A stretch of DNA of 64,000 nucleotides. Origin: Palleronia sp. LCG004. Its GTDB lineage: Bacteria > Pseudomonadota > Alphaproteobacteria > Rhodobacterales > Rhodobacteraceae. Below the pieces are notes generated by a model that worked only from the letters and a program-made list of their open reading frames with translations, made no database searches and was not told the DNA's origin. Each line of letters starts with the position of its first letter. Position 1 is the stretch's first letter. Where the stretch lies: positions 124,001-188,000 of the forward strand of contig NZ_CP136759.1 in assembly GCF_032931615.1 (NCBI RefSeq), written 5' to 3'. Positions 24,074 through 35,952 of this stretch are shown piece by piece. The translations under genes and the position numbers were made by a program.

Positions 24074-25621
24074 ATGAGCGCAACATCCTCTTCCTCCGGT
24101 CCGAGCCGCGCCATCGTCGTGGGGGCGGGTCTCGGTGGTCTGTCGGCCGCCATGCGGCTGGGGGCCAAGGGGTATGCCGTCACGGTGATCGACCGTCTCG
24201 ACACGCCGGGTGGGCGGGGGTCGGCCATTCACAAGAACGGCCACCGCTTCGATCTGGGGCCGACCATCGTCACGGTTCCCCAGCTCTTTCGCGATCTCTG
24301 GCGCGCCTGCGGGCGCGATTTCGATGCGGATGTCGATCTGCGCGCGCTCGATCCGTTCTACGAGATCCGCTGGCCGGACGGATCACGGTTCGCCGCACGG
24401 CAGGACACGGACGCGATGCGGGCCGAGGTGGCGCGGCTCTCTCCGCGCGATGTGAAGGGATACGATCGGTTTCTGCGCGATGCGGAGGCGAGGTATGCCT
24501 TCGGCTTCGAGGATCTCGGGCGACGCTCGATGCACAGGTTCGCGGATCTCCTGGCCGTGCTCCCGAAATTTGCCGCATTGCGGGCCGATCGTTCGGTCGC
24601 GTCCCATGCGAAGCGCCGTTTCCGCGATCCGCGGCTGCAGATGGCGTTCAGCTTCCACCCGCTCTTCATCGGTGGCGACCCGTTCAACGTGACGTCGATG
24701 TATATCCTGGTGAGCCATCTGGAGAAGGAATTCGGCGTCCATTACGCGATGGGCGGCGTTGCCGCGATTGCCGAGGCGATGGCGCACGTGATCGCGGATC
24801 AGGGCGGGGAACTCTGCTTCGGGACCGAGGTCGACGAGATCTTGGTCGATAAGGGTCGCACGACCGGTGTGCGCCTGATCGACGGGCGGATCGAACGCGC
24901 CGATCTCGTCGTGTCGAATGCCGATGCGGGTCATACCTATGACCGCCTTCTGCGCAATGGCAGCAAGCGGCGGTGGACGCCGGAACGGCTGCGCAAGCGG
25001 CGCTGGTCCATGGGACTCTATGTCTGGTATTTCGGCACGTCGGATACTGCGGGTATGTGGCGTGACGTGGGCCACCACACGATCCTGAACGGGCCCCGAT
25101 ACGAAGGGCTCGTACGTGACATCTTCATCGAGGGGCAGCTCTCCGAGGATATGTCGCTCTACCTGCACCGCCCCTCCGTCACCGATCCATCGGTCGCGCC
25201 CGAAGGTGACGACACGTTCTATGCGCTTTCGCCGGTGCCGCATCTGGGATTCCCGCATCACGCCGACTGGGAGGCCGAAGGGACCGCCTATCAGGAGAAG
25301 GTCGCAGCCCAGCTCGAGACGGTGATCCCGGGATTCCGCGATCGCATTTCTGCGAGCCACGTGATGACGCCACCCGATTTTCGCGACCGCTATCTTTCGC
25401 CGCACGGATCGGGGTTCTCGATCGAACCGCGGATCCTGCAATCGGCCTGGTTCCGGCCCCACAATGTCAGCGAGGAGGCGGAGGGCCTCTATCTCGTGGG
25501 CGCTGGGACGCATCCGGGTGCGGGACTTCCGGGCGTGCTCTCGTCCGCCGAGGTTTTGGGCAAGCTCGTGCCCGACCCCGCGCGGCCCGTTTCGACACCG
25601 ATGGGACTTGCCGCCGAATGA
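24074..25621 (+). CDS. crtI: Phytoene desaturase CrtI
   Basis: A 515-residue FAD-dependent carotenoid desaturase. The dinucleotide-binding motif VVGAGLGGLSAAMRLGAKGYAV starts at about residue 15, the PGGRGS loop is near 45, FDLGPTIVTVP near 60, and the C-terminal carotenoid desaturase signature LYLVGAGTHPGAGLPGVLSSAEVLG near 475-500. In crtA-containing purple bacteria CrtI converts phytoene to neurosporene at the membrane. The ATG at 24074 follows directly after the PpsR-type site. Its stop overlaps the crtB start by 4 bp (ATGA), so the pair is translationally coupled. Confidence 0.97.
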   Translation: MSATSSSSGPSRAIVVGAGLGGLSAAMRLGAKGYAVTVIDRLDTPGGRGSAIHKNGHRFDLGPTIVTVPQLFRDLWRACGRDFDADVDLRALDPFYEIRWPDGSRFAARQDTDAMRAEVARLSPRDVKGYDRFLRDAEARYAFGFEDLGRRSMHRFADLLAVLPKFAALRADRSVASHAKRRFRDPRLQMAFSFHPLFIGGDPFNVTSMYILVSHLEKEFGVHYAMGGVAAIAEAMAHVIADQGGELCFGTEVDEILVDKGRTTGVRLIDGRIERADLVVSNADAGHTYDRLLRNGSKRRWTPERLRKRRWSMGLYVWYFGTSDTAGMWRDVGHHTILNGPRYEGLVRDIFIEGQLSEDMSLYLHRPSVTDPSVAPEGDDTFYALSPVPHLGFPHHADWEAEGTAYQEKVAAQLETVIPGFRDRISASHVMTPPDFRDRYLSPHGSGFSIEPRILQSAWFRPHNVSEEAEGLYLVGAGTHPGAGLPGVLSSAEVLGKLVPDPARPVSTPMGLAAE

Positions 25622-26649
25622 TCGATCCGACCGACCTCGAGCATTGCCGCGAAGCGATCCGTCACGGATCACGCTCCTTCCATGCAGCCTCGAAGCTGCT
25701 GCCCGCGAAAGTGCGCGATCCGTCGCTCGCGCTCTATGCCTTCTGCCGGCTTGCCGACGACGCGGTCGATCTCGGGGCCGACAAGGCGGGGGCTGTCGCG
25801 CGGCTGCGCGCGCGGCTCGATCTGGCTTATCGCGGCACGCCGCGCGACGCACCCGCCGACCGCGCCTTCGCCGCGGTGATCGAGGATGTCGGGATGCCCC
25901 GTGCTCTTCCTGAAGCGCTGCTCGAAGGGCTCGAATGGGACGCGTCGGTGCGGCGTTACGGCGATCTGTCGGAGCTGCGCGGCTACGGCGCGCGGGTCGC
26001 GGCGAGCGTCGGGGCGATGATGTGCGTGCTGATGGGCGTGCGCGATGCCGACGCGCTGGCCCGCGCCTGCGACCTTGGCGTGGCGATGCAGCTGACCAAC
26101 ATCGCCCGCGATGTGGGCGAGGATGCACGGGAAGGCCGGCTCTATCTGCCGCTGGACTGGCTTGAAAAAGAAGGAATCGATCCCGAGGCGTTCCTTGCGG
26201 ACCCGCGGCCCGACCGGCGGATCGAGATGTTCGTACGCCGGCTTCTCGATCACGCGGACGAACTCTATGCGCGGTCGGAAGCGGGCATCGCGGCACTGCC
26301 GCGCAGCGTCCGCCCGGGGATCTTCGCCGCACGCCACATCTATGCCGGGATCGGCGTGCCCCTGCGTCGCGCGGGATGCGACGCGATCAGCAATCGCGCG
26401 CGAACGACGGGGATGCAGAAAGGCGGCTGGCTCGCGCTGGCGGGCGCGCGAACGGCGCTGACCATGGCAATGCCGCGTTCCGCGATCCTTTATGCACGAC
26501 CGTTGCCGGAAGTTGCGTTCCTCGTTGACGCGACGGCGCGGGCGCGTCGGACCGAAGCCCCGTGGGGCGAAGGGCGCGCGGGCGCGCTGGTCGGTGCCTT
26601 CGCCCGGCTGGAGGAAACAGATCGCGCGCGGATTCGCGCCGGAATCTGA
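25618..26649 (+). CDS. crtB: Phytoene synthase CrtB
   Basis: A 343-residue squalene/phytoene synthase. The first aspartate-rich motif is FCRLADDAVDLG (about 41-52) and the second is QLTNIARDVGEDAREGRLYLPLDWL (about 158-182), both needed to bind the diphosphates of two geranylgeranyl diphosphate molecules through Mg2+. It condenses them to phytoene, the first carotenoid-specific step. It is coupled to crtI by a 4 bp overlap. The gene that often follows in related clusters (tspO or crtC) is absent; transaldolase starts 80 bp downstream. Confidence 0.96.
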   Translation: MIDPTDLEHCREAIRHGSRSFHAASKLLPAKVRDPSLALYAFCRLADDAVDLGADKAGAVARLRARLDLAYRGTPRDAPADRAFAAVIEDVGMPRALPEALLEGLEWDASVRRYGDLSELRGYGARVAASVGAMMCVLMGVRDADALARACDLGVAMQLTNIARDVGEDAREGRLYLPLDWLEKEGIDPEAFLADPRPDRRIEMFVRRLLDHADELYARSEAGIAALPRSVRPGIFAARHIYAGIGVPLRRAGCDAISNRARTTGMQKGGWLALAGARTALTMAMPRSAILYARPLPEVAFLVDATARARRTEAPWGEGRAGALVGAFARLEETDRARIRAGI

Positions 26650-26653
26650 GAAT

Positions 26654-26671
26654 CCCCGTCTTGTAACGGGG
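26654..26671 (+). terminator. Short hairpin after crtB
   Basis: CCCCGT pairs with ACGGGG around CTTGTA immediately after the crtB stop. The 6 bp stem has no U-tract, so it may be only a weak end for the crtIB transcript. Confidence 0.35.
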
Positions 26672-26729
26672 TGATGTCTATGGCTCACTCCGCCCCGTGT
26701 TTGGACGCTAACGAACGACAGGATCGAAG

Positions 26730-27659
26730 ATGAGCAAGCTCGAGCAACTGCGCGACATGACGGTCGTTGTGGCCGATACCGGCGATGTCGAGGCCGTCCG
26801 GCGGCTGAAGCCGCAGGATTGCACGACGAACCCGTCTATCGTTCTCAAGGCGGTAGGCAGCGAGTATTTCGCCGATACCCTGAGCGAAACGATCCAGGCC
26901 AATCGCGGCAAGGATCCGTCGATGGTTGCCGATGCGCTGACCGTCGCAGTCGGGGCCGAACTCGCGGGCATCGTACCGGGCCGGGTTTCGACCGAGGTCG
27001 ATGCGCGGCTGAGCTTCGACGAGAATGCGGCGGTCGACAAGGCGATGCGGCTGATCGAGGCCTACGACAAGCGCGGCATCGGATCCGAGCGTATTCTCAT
27101 CAAGCTGGCCTCCACGTGGGAGGGAATCCGCGCGGCGGAACGCCTTCAGAAGGACGGTATCGACTGCAACCTGACGCTGCTTTTCTCCATGGCCCAGGCC
27201 AAGGCCTGCGCCGATGCGGGGGCGTTCCTGATCTCGCCCTTCGTCGGGCGCATCACGGATTGGTACAAAGCCGCGGAAGGTGTCGAAGGCTATGCTCCGG
27301 ACGAGGATCCGGGTGTGAAGTCGGTGCGTGCGATCTATGATCACTACAAGTCGAATGGGATCGATACGGTGGTGATGGGCGCGTCCTTCCGCAATGCCGG
27401 ACAGATCGAGGCACTGGCGGGCTGCGACCGGCTGACGATTTCGCCCGACCTGCTCGACGAGCTTGAGGGGGACCAGGGCGATCTCACGCGCAGGCTTTCG
27501 CCCGCGCAGGCGTCGGGCACGGCCACCGCGATCGACGAACCCACATTCCGCTGGGATCTCAACGAGGATGCGATGGCGACCGAGAAGCTCGCCGAGGGGA
27601 TTCGCAAGTTCCACGCCGATGCCGAGAAGCTCGAACGTCTGATCGCGGAGCGCACATGA
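26730..27659 (+). CDS. tal: Transaldolase
   Basis: A 309-residue classical (TalB-size) transaldolase. [13 protein letters not shown] (about 30-42) is the N-terminal signature. The Schiff-base lysine is in [17 protein letters not shown] (about 128-144), and [29 protein letters not shown] holds the rest of the barrel active site. It moves a dihydroxyacetone unit between sugar phosphates in the pentose phosphate pathway. The xylulokinase start overlaps its stop by 4 bp, so the pair channels pentoses toward glycolysis. The ATG at 26730 gives the family-standard N-terminus. Confidence 0.96.
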   Translation: MSKLEQLRDMTVVVADTGDVEAVRRLKPQDCTTNPSIVLKAVGSEYFADTLSETIQANRGKDPSMVADALTVAVGAELAGIVPGRVSTEVDARLSFDENAAVDKAMRLIEAYDKRGIGSERILIKLASTWEGIRAAERLQKDGIDCNLTLLFSMAQAKACADAGAFLISPFVGRITDWYKAAEGVEGYAPDEDPGVKSVRAIYDHYKSNGIDTVVMGASFRNAGQIEALAGCDRLTISPDLLDELEGDQGDLTRRLSPAQASGTATAIDEPTFRWDLNEDAMATEKLAEGIRKFHADAEKLERLIAERT

Positions 27660-29107
27660 GCTACCTCGGAATCGATCTCGGCACGTCGGGGCTGCGTGCG
27701 CTTCTGATGGGCGATGACGGCGCGCCCATCGGGTCCGCCGAGCGGCCCTGCGGGGTCAGCAATCCCCGGTCTGGATGGAGCGAACAGGACCCCGCCGAAT
27801 GGATCGAGGCGCTGGAGGGCGCGGTAGCCGAGCTTGCCGCGAACCACCTCGAGCTGGCCGGTCTGAAGGGGATCGGTGTCGCGGGGCACATGCACGGCGC
27901 GACCCTTCTCGACGATGCGGATCAGGTGATCCGGCCCTGCATCCTCTGGAACGATACCCGCTCCCACGAAGAGGCCGCCGGGCTCGACGCGATGGAGGGC
28001 GTACGCGATATTTCCGGCAATATCGTGTTTCCTGGATTCACCGCACCGAAGCTCGAATGGGTGCGTCGCAACGAGCCGGAGAATTTCGACCGTGTGGCGA
28101 AGGTCCTGCTGCCCGCCGCCTACATGAACCTCTATCTGACCGGAGAGCACGTCACGGACATGTCCGATGCCGCCGGTACCGCCTGGCTCGACGTGGGTGA
28201 GCGTGACTGGTCGAACAGGCTGCTTGACGCATCGCACATGCGGCGCGATCAGATGCCGCGCCTCGTCGAAGGGTGTGCACAGGCAGGACAGCTTCGAACC
28301 GACCTGGTCCGGAAATGGGGGATCGAGGGGGGTGTCGCCGTCGCGGGCGGCGCGGGCGACAATGCGGCTGCGGCCTGCGGGATCGGTGCGCGGGCCGAGG
28401 GGGATGGCTTCCTGTCGCTCGGCACGTCCGGCGTTCTGCTGGCCGCGCGCGACGGTTACGCACCCGTGCCCGAGAGCGCGCTCCATACCTTCTGCCATGC
28501 GCTGCCGGGACTGTGGTACCAGATGGGCGTCATGCTTTCGGCGACCGACAACCTCAACTGGCTAGCCAAGATCGCCGGTGTGTCGCCAGCCGAGCTGACT
28601 TCGGGCCTCGGAGACGAACCCGCGGCCCCGGGCCGGGTGCGGTTCCTGCCGTACCTTTCGGGCGAGCGGACGCCGCATAACGACGCGGCGATCCGCGGCA
28701 GCTTCACCGGCCTCGGCACCGATACGGGCCGCGACGAGCTGACCCGCGCCGTTCTCGAGGGGGTGGCTTTCGGTTTGCGCGACAGTCACGAAGCATTGAA
28801 GAGTGCGGGCGGGCATATCGACCGGCTGATCGCCATCGGCGGCGGCACGCGGTCGGACTACTGGCTGCGGGTGATCGCCAATACGCTTGACGTCACCGTC
28901 GAGTTGCCTGCGGGCGGCGAGTTCGGTGCGGCCTTGGGCGCGGCGCGTCTCGGGCGGATGGCGACGACGGGCGAGAGCCCGGAAGACGTCGTGAAAAGCC
29001 CGGAGATCGGTCTCACCTTCGAGCCGGATGCGAACCTCGTGCCGGCATTCGATGAAGCCTACGACCGATTCCGCGCGGCCTATCCGGCGATCCGCGGTAT
29101 CCAGTAG
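27656..29107 (+). CDS. xylB: Xylulokinase
   Basis: A 483-residue FGGY-family sugar kinase. The N-terminal phosphate motif [16 protein letters not shown], the catalytic region [15 protein letters not shown], the C-terminal adenosine motif [17 protein letters not shown] and the ASP-box-like [21 protein letters not shown] are all as in XylB. The GHMHG motif favours D-xylulose, though D-ribulose or L-xylulose remain possible. Coupled to tal by a 4 bp overlap. No xylose isomerase, transporter or regulator lies nearby, so the pentose would have to enter through genes elsewhere. Confidence 0.94.
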   Translation: MSYLGIDLGTSGLRALLMGDDGAPIGSAERPCGVSNPRSGWSEQDPAEWIEALEGAVAELAANHLELAGLKGIGVAGHMHGATLLDDADQVIRPCILWNDTRSHEEAAGLDAMEGVRDISGNIVFPGFTAPKLEWVRRNEPENFDRVAKVLLPAAYMNLYLTGEHVTDMSDAAGTAWLDVGERDWSNRLLDASHMRRDQMPRLVEGCAQAGQLRTDLVRKWGIEGGVAVAGGAGDNAAAACGIGARAEGDGFLSLGTSGVLLAARDGYAPVPESALHTFCHALPGLWYQMGVMLSATDNLNWLAKIAGVSPAELTSGLGDEPAAPGRVRFLPYLSGERTPHNDAAIRGSFTGLGTDTGRDELTRAVLEGVAFGLRDSHEALKSAGGHIDRLIAIGGGTRSDYWLRVIANTLDVTVELPAGGEFGAALGAARLGRMATTGESPEDVVKSPEIGLTFEPDANLVPAFDEAYDRFRAAYPAIRGIQ

Positions 29108-29187
29108 GGGCCGCGACCTCCCGGCCCCTGTCGCAGGTCCCGGTTCCGGGATATGGAAAGGGCGCTTGCGAAGGGGGATAGGGTGCC

Positions 29188-30348
29188 ATGCGGCGAGATG
29201 AACTGGGTGCGCGGCCCGATTGGCAAGAGAAAGCCGAGGCCGCCGGCTTTACGTTCCACCATCTGGGCGGCCCGCTTTATTGGGACGAAGGGGCGGCATA
29301 TGCCTTCACGCTCTCCGAGATCGAGGAGCGGTTGGAACGCCCGGCCGAGGAGCTTCACGCGATGTGTCGTGAGGCCGTCGCGCGTATCGTCACCTCCGAA
29401 GAATTGATGGAAAAGCTTTCCATCCCCGAAGCACATCGCGATCTGGTCGCGCAGAGCTGGCGGGATGGGGCACCCGAGCTTTATGGCCGGATGGACTTTT
29501 CCTATGGCGGGGAAGGGCCCGCGAAGTTGCTGGAATACAATGCCGATACGCCCACGACCCTCTACGAGACGTCGGGTTTCCAGTGGGACTGGCTTGAGGA
29601 CATGATCGCGACGGGCCGCCTGTCGGAGGGCAGCGACCAGTTCAACGGCATCCACGAAGCCATCGTGGAGCGGTTCCGCGCGATGTTCGAACCCGACACG
29701 GACATCCATTTCGCGGCCTTCGAGGATTCGGTCGAGGATTACGCCACGGTCGAAACAATCGCCTGGGCCGCACGCGAGGCTGGGATGGGTGCGCATTTCA
29801 CCGATCTGCGCAAGATCGGCGTGACCGAGGACGGACAATTCGCCGATGGCGAGGACAGGGTGATCGGGACGCTCTTCAAGCTCTACCCATGGGAGGACAT
29901 GCTGCGGGACGACTTTGCCGATGCCATCGCCGGATCGAGCTGCCGGATCCTCGAGCCGCCCTGGAAGGCGCTGGTCTCGAACAAGGGGATCCTGCCGATC
30001 CTGTGGCAGATGTTCGAAGGCCATCCGAATTTGCTTCCCGCCTTCTTTGCAGGCGAGGAGACCGATGCGCTGGGCCCGTCCCACGTCGAGAAGCCCATCT
30101 TCTCGCGCGAGGGGGCGGGGATCCGCATTCATGCAGGCGACGAAAGCGAGGTCTCGTCCGACACCGCCTACGATTCGCATCCCCGTATCCTGCAGGCCTA
30201 TGCGCCTTTGCCGAAATTCGGGGACGAGCATGTCATGTGCGGAATCTGGCTGGTCGGGACCGAGGCGCACGGGATGGGCCTTCGCGTCGATCACTCTCGC
30301 ATCACCCAGGATACAAGCCGTTTCCGCCCGCATTATATCGAGGCCTGA
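29188..30348 (+). CDS. Glutathionylspermidine synthase family (YgiC-like) ATP-grasp protein
   Basis: A 386-residue protein of the glutathionylspermidine-synthase ATP-grasp family. Recognisable blocks are YGRMDFSYGGEGPAKLLEYNADTPTTLYE (ATP/substrate region), KLYPWEDMLRDDF, EPPWKALVSNKGILPILW and the closing PLPKFGDEHVMCGIWLVG.EAHGMGLR. It is homologous to YgiC/YjfC and lacks the N-terminal amidase half of true bifunctional Gsp enzymes. The ligation substrate is unknown. It overlaps nothing but is 1 bp from the YgiB-like gene, with which it is conserved in many bacteria. It begins 80 bp after xylB. Confidence 0.85.
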   Translation: MRRDELGARPDWQEKAEAAGFTFHHLGGPLYWDEGAAYAFTLSEIEERLERPAEELHAMCREAVARIVTSEELMEKLSIPEAHRDLVAQSWRDGAPELYGRMDFSYGGEGPAKLLEYNADTPTTLYETSGFQWDWLEDMIATGRLSEGSDQFNGIHEAIVERFRAMFEPDTDIHFAAFEDSVEDYATVETIAWAAREAGMGAHFTDLRKIGVTEDGQFADGEDRVIGTLFKLYPWEDMLRDDFADAIAGSSCRILEPPWKALVSNKGILPILWQMFEGHPNLLPAFFAGEETDALGPSHVEKPIFSREGAGIRIHAGDESEVSSDTAYDSHPRILQAYAPLPKFGDEHVMCGIWLVGTEAHGMGLRVDHSRITQDTSRFRPHYIEA

Positions 30349-30349
30349 G

Positions 30350-30949
30350 ATGACCCAATCGCACCCGATCCGCAAACGCGCCCGCCATGCCCGCGTACTC
30401 CTCCTCGGAACCGCGGCGTTCAGTCTCGCCGCCTGCCAGCCTGAGGAGCAGGTGGATACGAACGTGTTTCCCTCGCTTGAGGAATGTCGCGCTCTTGCCG
30501 ACCTGCCCGAGAACGACTTCACCCCCGAGGATTGCGCCGCCGGATTCGAGGAAGCCCAGGCGATCCACGCCGAGAGCGCGCCGCGCTACGACGATCAGGC
30601 CCTGTGCGAGGAAGAGCATGGTGGCGAATGCGTGGTCGAGACGCGATCCGACGGCACGTCGATCTTTCTTCCGCTTCTGGCGGGATACATGATCGGCAAC
30701 ATGATCGGCGGTCGCGGCATGGCGGCCCAGCCGCTCTATCGAACGCAAGGCGGCCGTTTCGCCACCCCCGGGGGCGGTACCACCGTTTCGGGGTTGAGGG
30801 GCAATACGCAGCTTCGTCCCAATTCCTTCGCCGCCGCGCCGAACACCAGGGCCGCCGCGCCACTCAGCCGCGCTGCCGTCCAGAGCCGTGGCGGCTTCGG
30901 GGCGTCGCGGACCGGTGGCGGTGTCGGGGCCCGCGGCTTCGGCGGCTAG
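30350..30949 (+). CDS. DUF1190 (YgiB-like) lipoprotein
   Basis: A 199-residue exported protein with an n-region rich in Arg/Lys and a lipobox LAAC at about residues 22-25, giving Cys25 as the lipid anchor. The middle holds YgiB-type features (EECRALADLPENDFTPEDC and CEEEHGGECVVE with paired cysteines), and the C-terminal third is Gly/Ala/Arg-rich and probably disordered. YgiB partners the neighbouring YgiC ATP-grasp protein in many genomes, which suggests the pair modifies an envelope component. Its ATG is 1 bp after the YgiC-like stop. Transcription ends at the bidirectional terminator 30973-31008. Confidence 0.8.
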   Translation: MTQSHPIRKRARHARVLLLGTAAFSLAACQPEEQVDTNVFPSLEECRALADLPENDFTPEDCAAGFEEAQAIHAESAPRYDDQALCEEEHGGECVVETRSDGTSIFLPLLAGYMIGNMIGGRGMAAQPLYRTQGGRFATPGGGTTVSGLRGNTQLRPNSFAAAPNTRAAAPLSRAAVQSRGGFGASRTGGGVGARGFGG

Positions 30950-30972
30950 CCAGCGAGGAACCTCGGACAGAA

Positions 30973-31008
30973 AAAAGCCCCGACGCAGCATTCTGCGCCG
31001 GGGCTTTT
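30973..31008. terminator. Bidirectional rho-independent terminator between ygiB-like and katG
   Basis: A long stem with one A-C mismatch, AAAAGCCCCGACGCAG against CTGCGCCGGGGCTTTT around a CATT loop, lies between the two convergent genes. It has Us on each side, so it can stop both the ygiB-like message and katG. Confidence 0.9.
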
Positions 31009-31028
31009 CGGCTTCGCAAGAACCGCGA

Positions 31029-33281
<2,253 letters not shown>

Positions 33282-33360
33282 GACGTATCTGGAATCGTTC
33301 TAACAGGTCGGGACGATACGTATAAGTTGCGTCTGCATATGGCAGCGATAAGGTGCGCTT

Positions 33361-34320
33361 ATGATGTCGCCCACCCTCAAGCAGATGCGCTATTTCGAAG
33401 CGCTTGCACGCCACGGTCATTTCGGTCGCGCAGCCGAAGTGTCCAACATCTCGCAACCGGCCCTTTCGATGCAGATCCGCGAAATGGAGGCTCATCTCGG
33501 TATCGCTCTCTTCGAAAGGGGGCCGAAAGCCGTCCGGCTGACCGCATTCGGCGAGACGGTGCGCGAACGCGTGCGCGAGATCCTGCGTGCGACGGACGAC
33601 ATTGCCGACCTGGCAAGGCTGGCTCGGGGCGGTCTGACGGGGCGTCTGCGGCTCGGGGTGATTCCGACGATCGCGCCTTACCTGCTTCCGCGGATCGTTT
33701 CGGCAATAGATCCCGAGGGGTCCGGGCTCGAACTCGACATCCGGGAAACGACGACCTCGCACCTTTTGCGAGAGCTTTCGGAGGGTCGGCTGGATACCGC
33801 CATCGTCGCGCTGCCCATTTCGGAACCCGGGATCGAGGAGGCCGCGCTGTTTGCCGAGCCCTTCGTGCTCGTCCGACCCGAGGTCGAGGGGGGTGACCGC
33901 ATGCCCGCCCGCGAAGAGCTTCGCGAGATGCGCCTTCTGCTTCTGGAGGAAGGGCACTGCTTTCGCGATCAGGCGCTGTCCTTCTGCGACATGGGTCCCC
34001 GGACATACGGTCTCGACGCGACTTCTCTCGGGACGCTGGTGCAGATGGTGGGCGCGGGAATGGGCGTGACGCTCGTTCCTCAGATGGCCGTCGCGGTCGA
34101 AACGCGTGCCGCCCCCGTGGCGATCGGCCGGTTCGACCCGCCCGAACCCGAACGCACGATCGGTCTCATCTGGCGCAGGAGCACACCCCTTTCGGACGAG
34201 CTTCGAGCGCTTGCCCTGCGTCTTCGCGATGTCATCGCCGATGACGGGCCCTCGCCGCGGGAGAACGGCCTCGTGCGGGAGGGCGAAACCTTGTCAGACC
34301 GGAAGCCGCGCGCCATCTAG
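33361..34320 (+). CDS. oxyR: Hydrogen peroxide-sensing LysR regulator OxyR
   Basis: A 319-residue LysR-type activator. The winged helix-turn-helix (MRYFEALARHGHFGRAAEVSNISQPALSMQIREMEAHLG) fills the first 50 residues. The effector domain carries EEGHCFRDQALSFC with Cys200 and Cys209, equivalent to the Cys199-Cys208 pair of E. coli OxyR that forms the redox switch, so the protein should respond to peroxide. Divergent from katG with 121 bp between starts, which likely contains the shared operator. The C-terminal 30 residues are an extra charged tail. Confidence 0.92.
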   Translation: MMSPTLKQMRYFEALARHGHFGRAAEVSNISQPALSMQIREMEAHLGIALFERGPKAVRLTAFGETVRERVREILRATDDIADLARLARGGLTGRLRLGVIPTIAPYLLPRIVSAIDPEGSGLELDIRETTTSHLLRELSEGRLDTAIVALPISEPGIEEAALFAEPFVLVRPEVEGGDRMPAREELREMRLLLLEEGHCFRDQALSFCDMGPRTYGLDATSLGTLVQMVGAGMGVTLVPQMAVAVETRAAPVAIGRFDPPEPERTIGLIWRRSTPLSDELRALALRLRDVIADDGPSPRENGLVREGETLSDRKPRAI

Positions 34321-34350
34321 ATCGCGAAACGACATGTAGATGAGGATGAG

Positions 34351-35277
34351 ATGATGATCGAACTGGGACAGGGCACCGGACAACCTCCTGCCGGAGACCT
34401 GATCAAGGACGGCTCCGAGGCGAGCTTCATGGCCGATGTCGTCGAGGCGAGCCAGCAGGTCCCGGTGATCGTCGATTTCTGGGCTCCCTGGTGCGGCCCG
34501 TGCAAGACGCTCGGCCCCATGCTCGAACAGGCGGTGACGAACGCCAAGGGTGCCGTCAAGATGGTCAAGATCAACGTGGACGAGGCGCAGTCGATCGCGG
34601 CGCAGCTTCGTATCCAGTCGATCCCGACCGTATATGCCTTCTACAAGGGCCAGCCCGTCGACGGCTTTCAGGGAGCGGTCCAGCAATCCGAGATCACGGC
34701 CTTTGTCGATCGGCTGGTGCAGCAGGCGGGCGGCGCGGTCGAGGGCGGTGACGGGCTGGCCGAGGCGGTTGCCGCAGCAGACGAAATGCTCGAACAGGGC
34801 TCCGTTGCGGATGCTGCACAGACCTATGCGGCGATCATCGGCGAGGCCCCCGAAATGGCCGCGGCCCATGCGGGTCTCGTTCGTGCGCACATCGCGATGG
34901 GCGATCTGGAGCAGGCGGAAGCGATCCTGAACGGCGTCGATGCGAGCATCAGTCATGCCCCCGAACTCGAAGCCGCGCATGCGCAGCTCGAGCTCGCCCG
35001 TCAGGCCGAAGGTGCGGGTCCGGTGGAGGAGAAGCGCGCGGCGTTGGAGGCCAACCCCGATGATCACCAGGCCCGGTTCGATCTGGCGCAGGGTCTTCAT
35101 GCGAAGGGCCAGACCGAAGAAGCCGTGGACGAACTTCTAGAGCTTTTCAGGCGCGATCGCGACTGGAACGACGATGCCGCACGCAAGCAGCTCTTCACTA
35201 TTTTCGAGGCACTTCCGGCAAAGGACCCCATCGCGCTCAAGGGGCGTCGCAAGCTGTCGTCGATGATATTTGCCTGA
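34351..35277 (+). CDS. Thioredoxin-TPR protein (CnoX/YbbN-like)
   Basis: A 308-residue protein with an N-terminal thioredoxin domain, active site FWAPWCGPCK near residues 45-54, followed by a C-terminal tetratricopeptide-like helical region (DEMLEQGSVADAAQTYAAIIGEAPEMAAAHAGL onward). This is the CnoX/YbbN architecture, a chaperone-associated oxidoreductase that protects cytoplasmic proteins from oxidative damage. Unlike E. coli CnoX it keeps a complete CxxC. ATG 34351 or 34354 are equally plausible; GAGGA is 4-7 nt upstream. It opens the conserved thioredoxin-LON-Trm112 block and follows oxyR, so oxidative control is likely. Confidence 0.9.
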   Translation: MMIELGQGTGQPPAGDLIKDGSEASFMADVVEASQQVPVIVDFWAPWCGPCKTLGPMLEQAVTNAKGAVKMVKINVDEAQSIAAQLRIQSIPTVYAFYKGQPVDGFQGAVQQSEITAFVDRLVQQAGGAVEGGDGLAEAVAAADEMLEQGSVADAAQTYAAIIGEAPEMAAAHAGLVRAHIAMGDLEQAEAILNGVDASISHAPELEAAHAQLELARQAEGAGPVEEKRAALEANPDDHQARFDLAQGLHAKGQTEEAVDELLELFRRDRDWNDDAARKQLFTIFEALPAKDPIALKGRRKLSSMIFA

Positions 35278-35304
35278 CGGGTATTGCGGTCTAAGTGGCC
35301 GGTC

Positions 35305-35952
35305 ATGTTCAAAGCAGCGGACCTCCCCGAGACCATACCCGTGTTTCCGCTTCCCGGCGCGTTGCTGCTGCCGCGCGGGAAGCTCCCCCTGCATATCTTC
35401 GAGCCGCGCTATCTGGCGATGATCGAGGATTGCATGAAGACTCCGCATCGTCTGATCGGGATGGTGCAGCCGCGAGACGTGCCCGAAGGGGCCGAGAAGC
35501 GACTTCACTCCATCGGATGTGCCGGACGGCTGACCGGCTTTTCCGAAACGGAGGACGGCCGCTACATGATCACCCTCTCCGGCGTGTCTCGGTTTCGCGT
35601 CAAGAGGGAGACCGAGGGGTTCGAGCCCTATATCCGGTGCGACATCGGATGGGACGCATTCTCGCGCGATCTGGGCCAACCCGAGCGCGACGAAGGCTTC
35701 GACCGGGAACGCTTTCTGGGCTTGCTCGGGCGATACTTCGATGCGGAAGAGCTCAAGACCGACTGGGATTCGCTGTCCGATGCCGAGGACGAGCTGCTCA
35801 TCAATGCGTTGTCGATGCTCTGCCCGTTCGAGCCCGAGGACAAGCAGGCGTTGCTCGAGGCACCGACCCTTTCAACCCGCCGCGAGACATTGGTCACGCT
35901 GATCGAATTCGCCCTCCGCGGCGGCGGCAACGACGAAGAGCGGATGCAATGA
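35305..35952 (+). CDS. LON N-terminal (substrate-binding) domain protein
   Basis: A 215-residue stand-alone LON substrate-binding domain without ATPase or protease parts. The opening [32 protein letters not shown] and the [30 protein letters not shown] block are characteristic. Such proteins are common in alphaproteobacteria next to the thioredoxin and Trm112 genes, with no settled role; peptide or protein binding is presumed. The gap to the upstream gene is 27 bp and its stop overlaps the Trm112 start by 4 bp. Confidence 0.9.
   Translation: MFKAADLPETIPVFPLPGALLLPRGKLPLHIFEPRYLAMIEDCMKTPHRLIGMVQPRDVPEGAEKRLHSIGCAGRLTGFSETEDGRYMITLSGVSRFRVKRETEGFEPYIRCDIGWDAFSRDLGQPERDEGFDRERFLGLLGRYFDAEELKTDWDSLSDAEDELLINALSMLCPFEPEDKQALLEAPTLSTRRETLVTLIEFALRGGGNDEERMQ

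Noticed and set aside
24383..26332. Long minus-strand frame of about 649 codons opposite crtI/crtB
   Set aside because: Antisense to two clear genes with no recognisable domain; Arg/Pro-rich.
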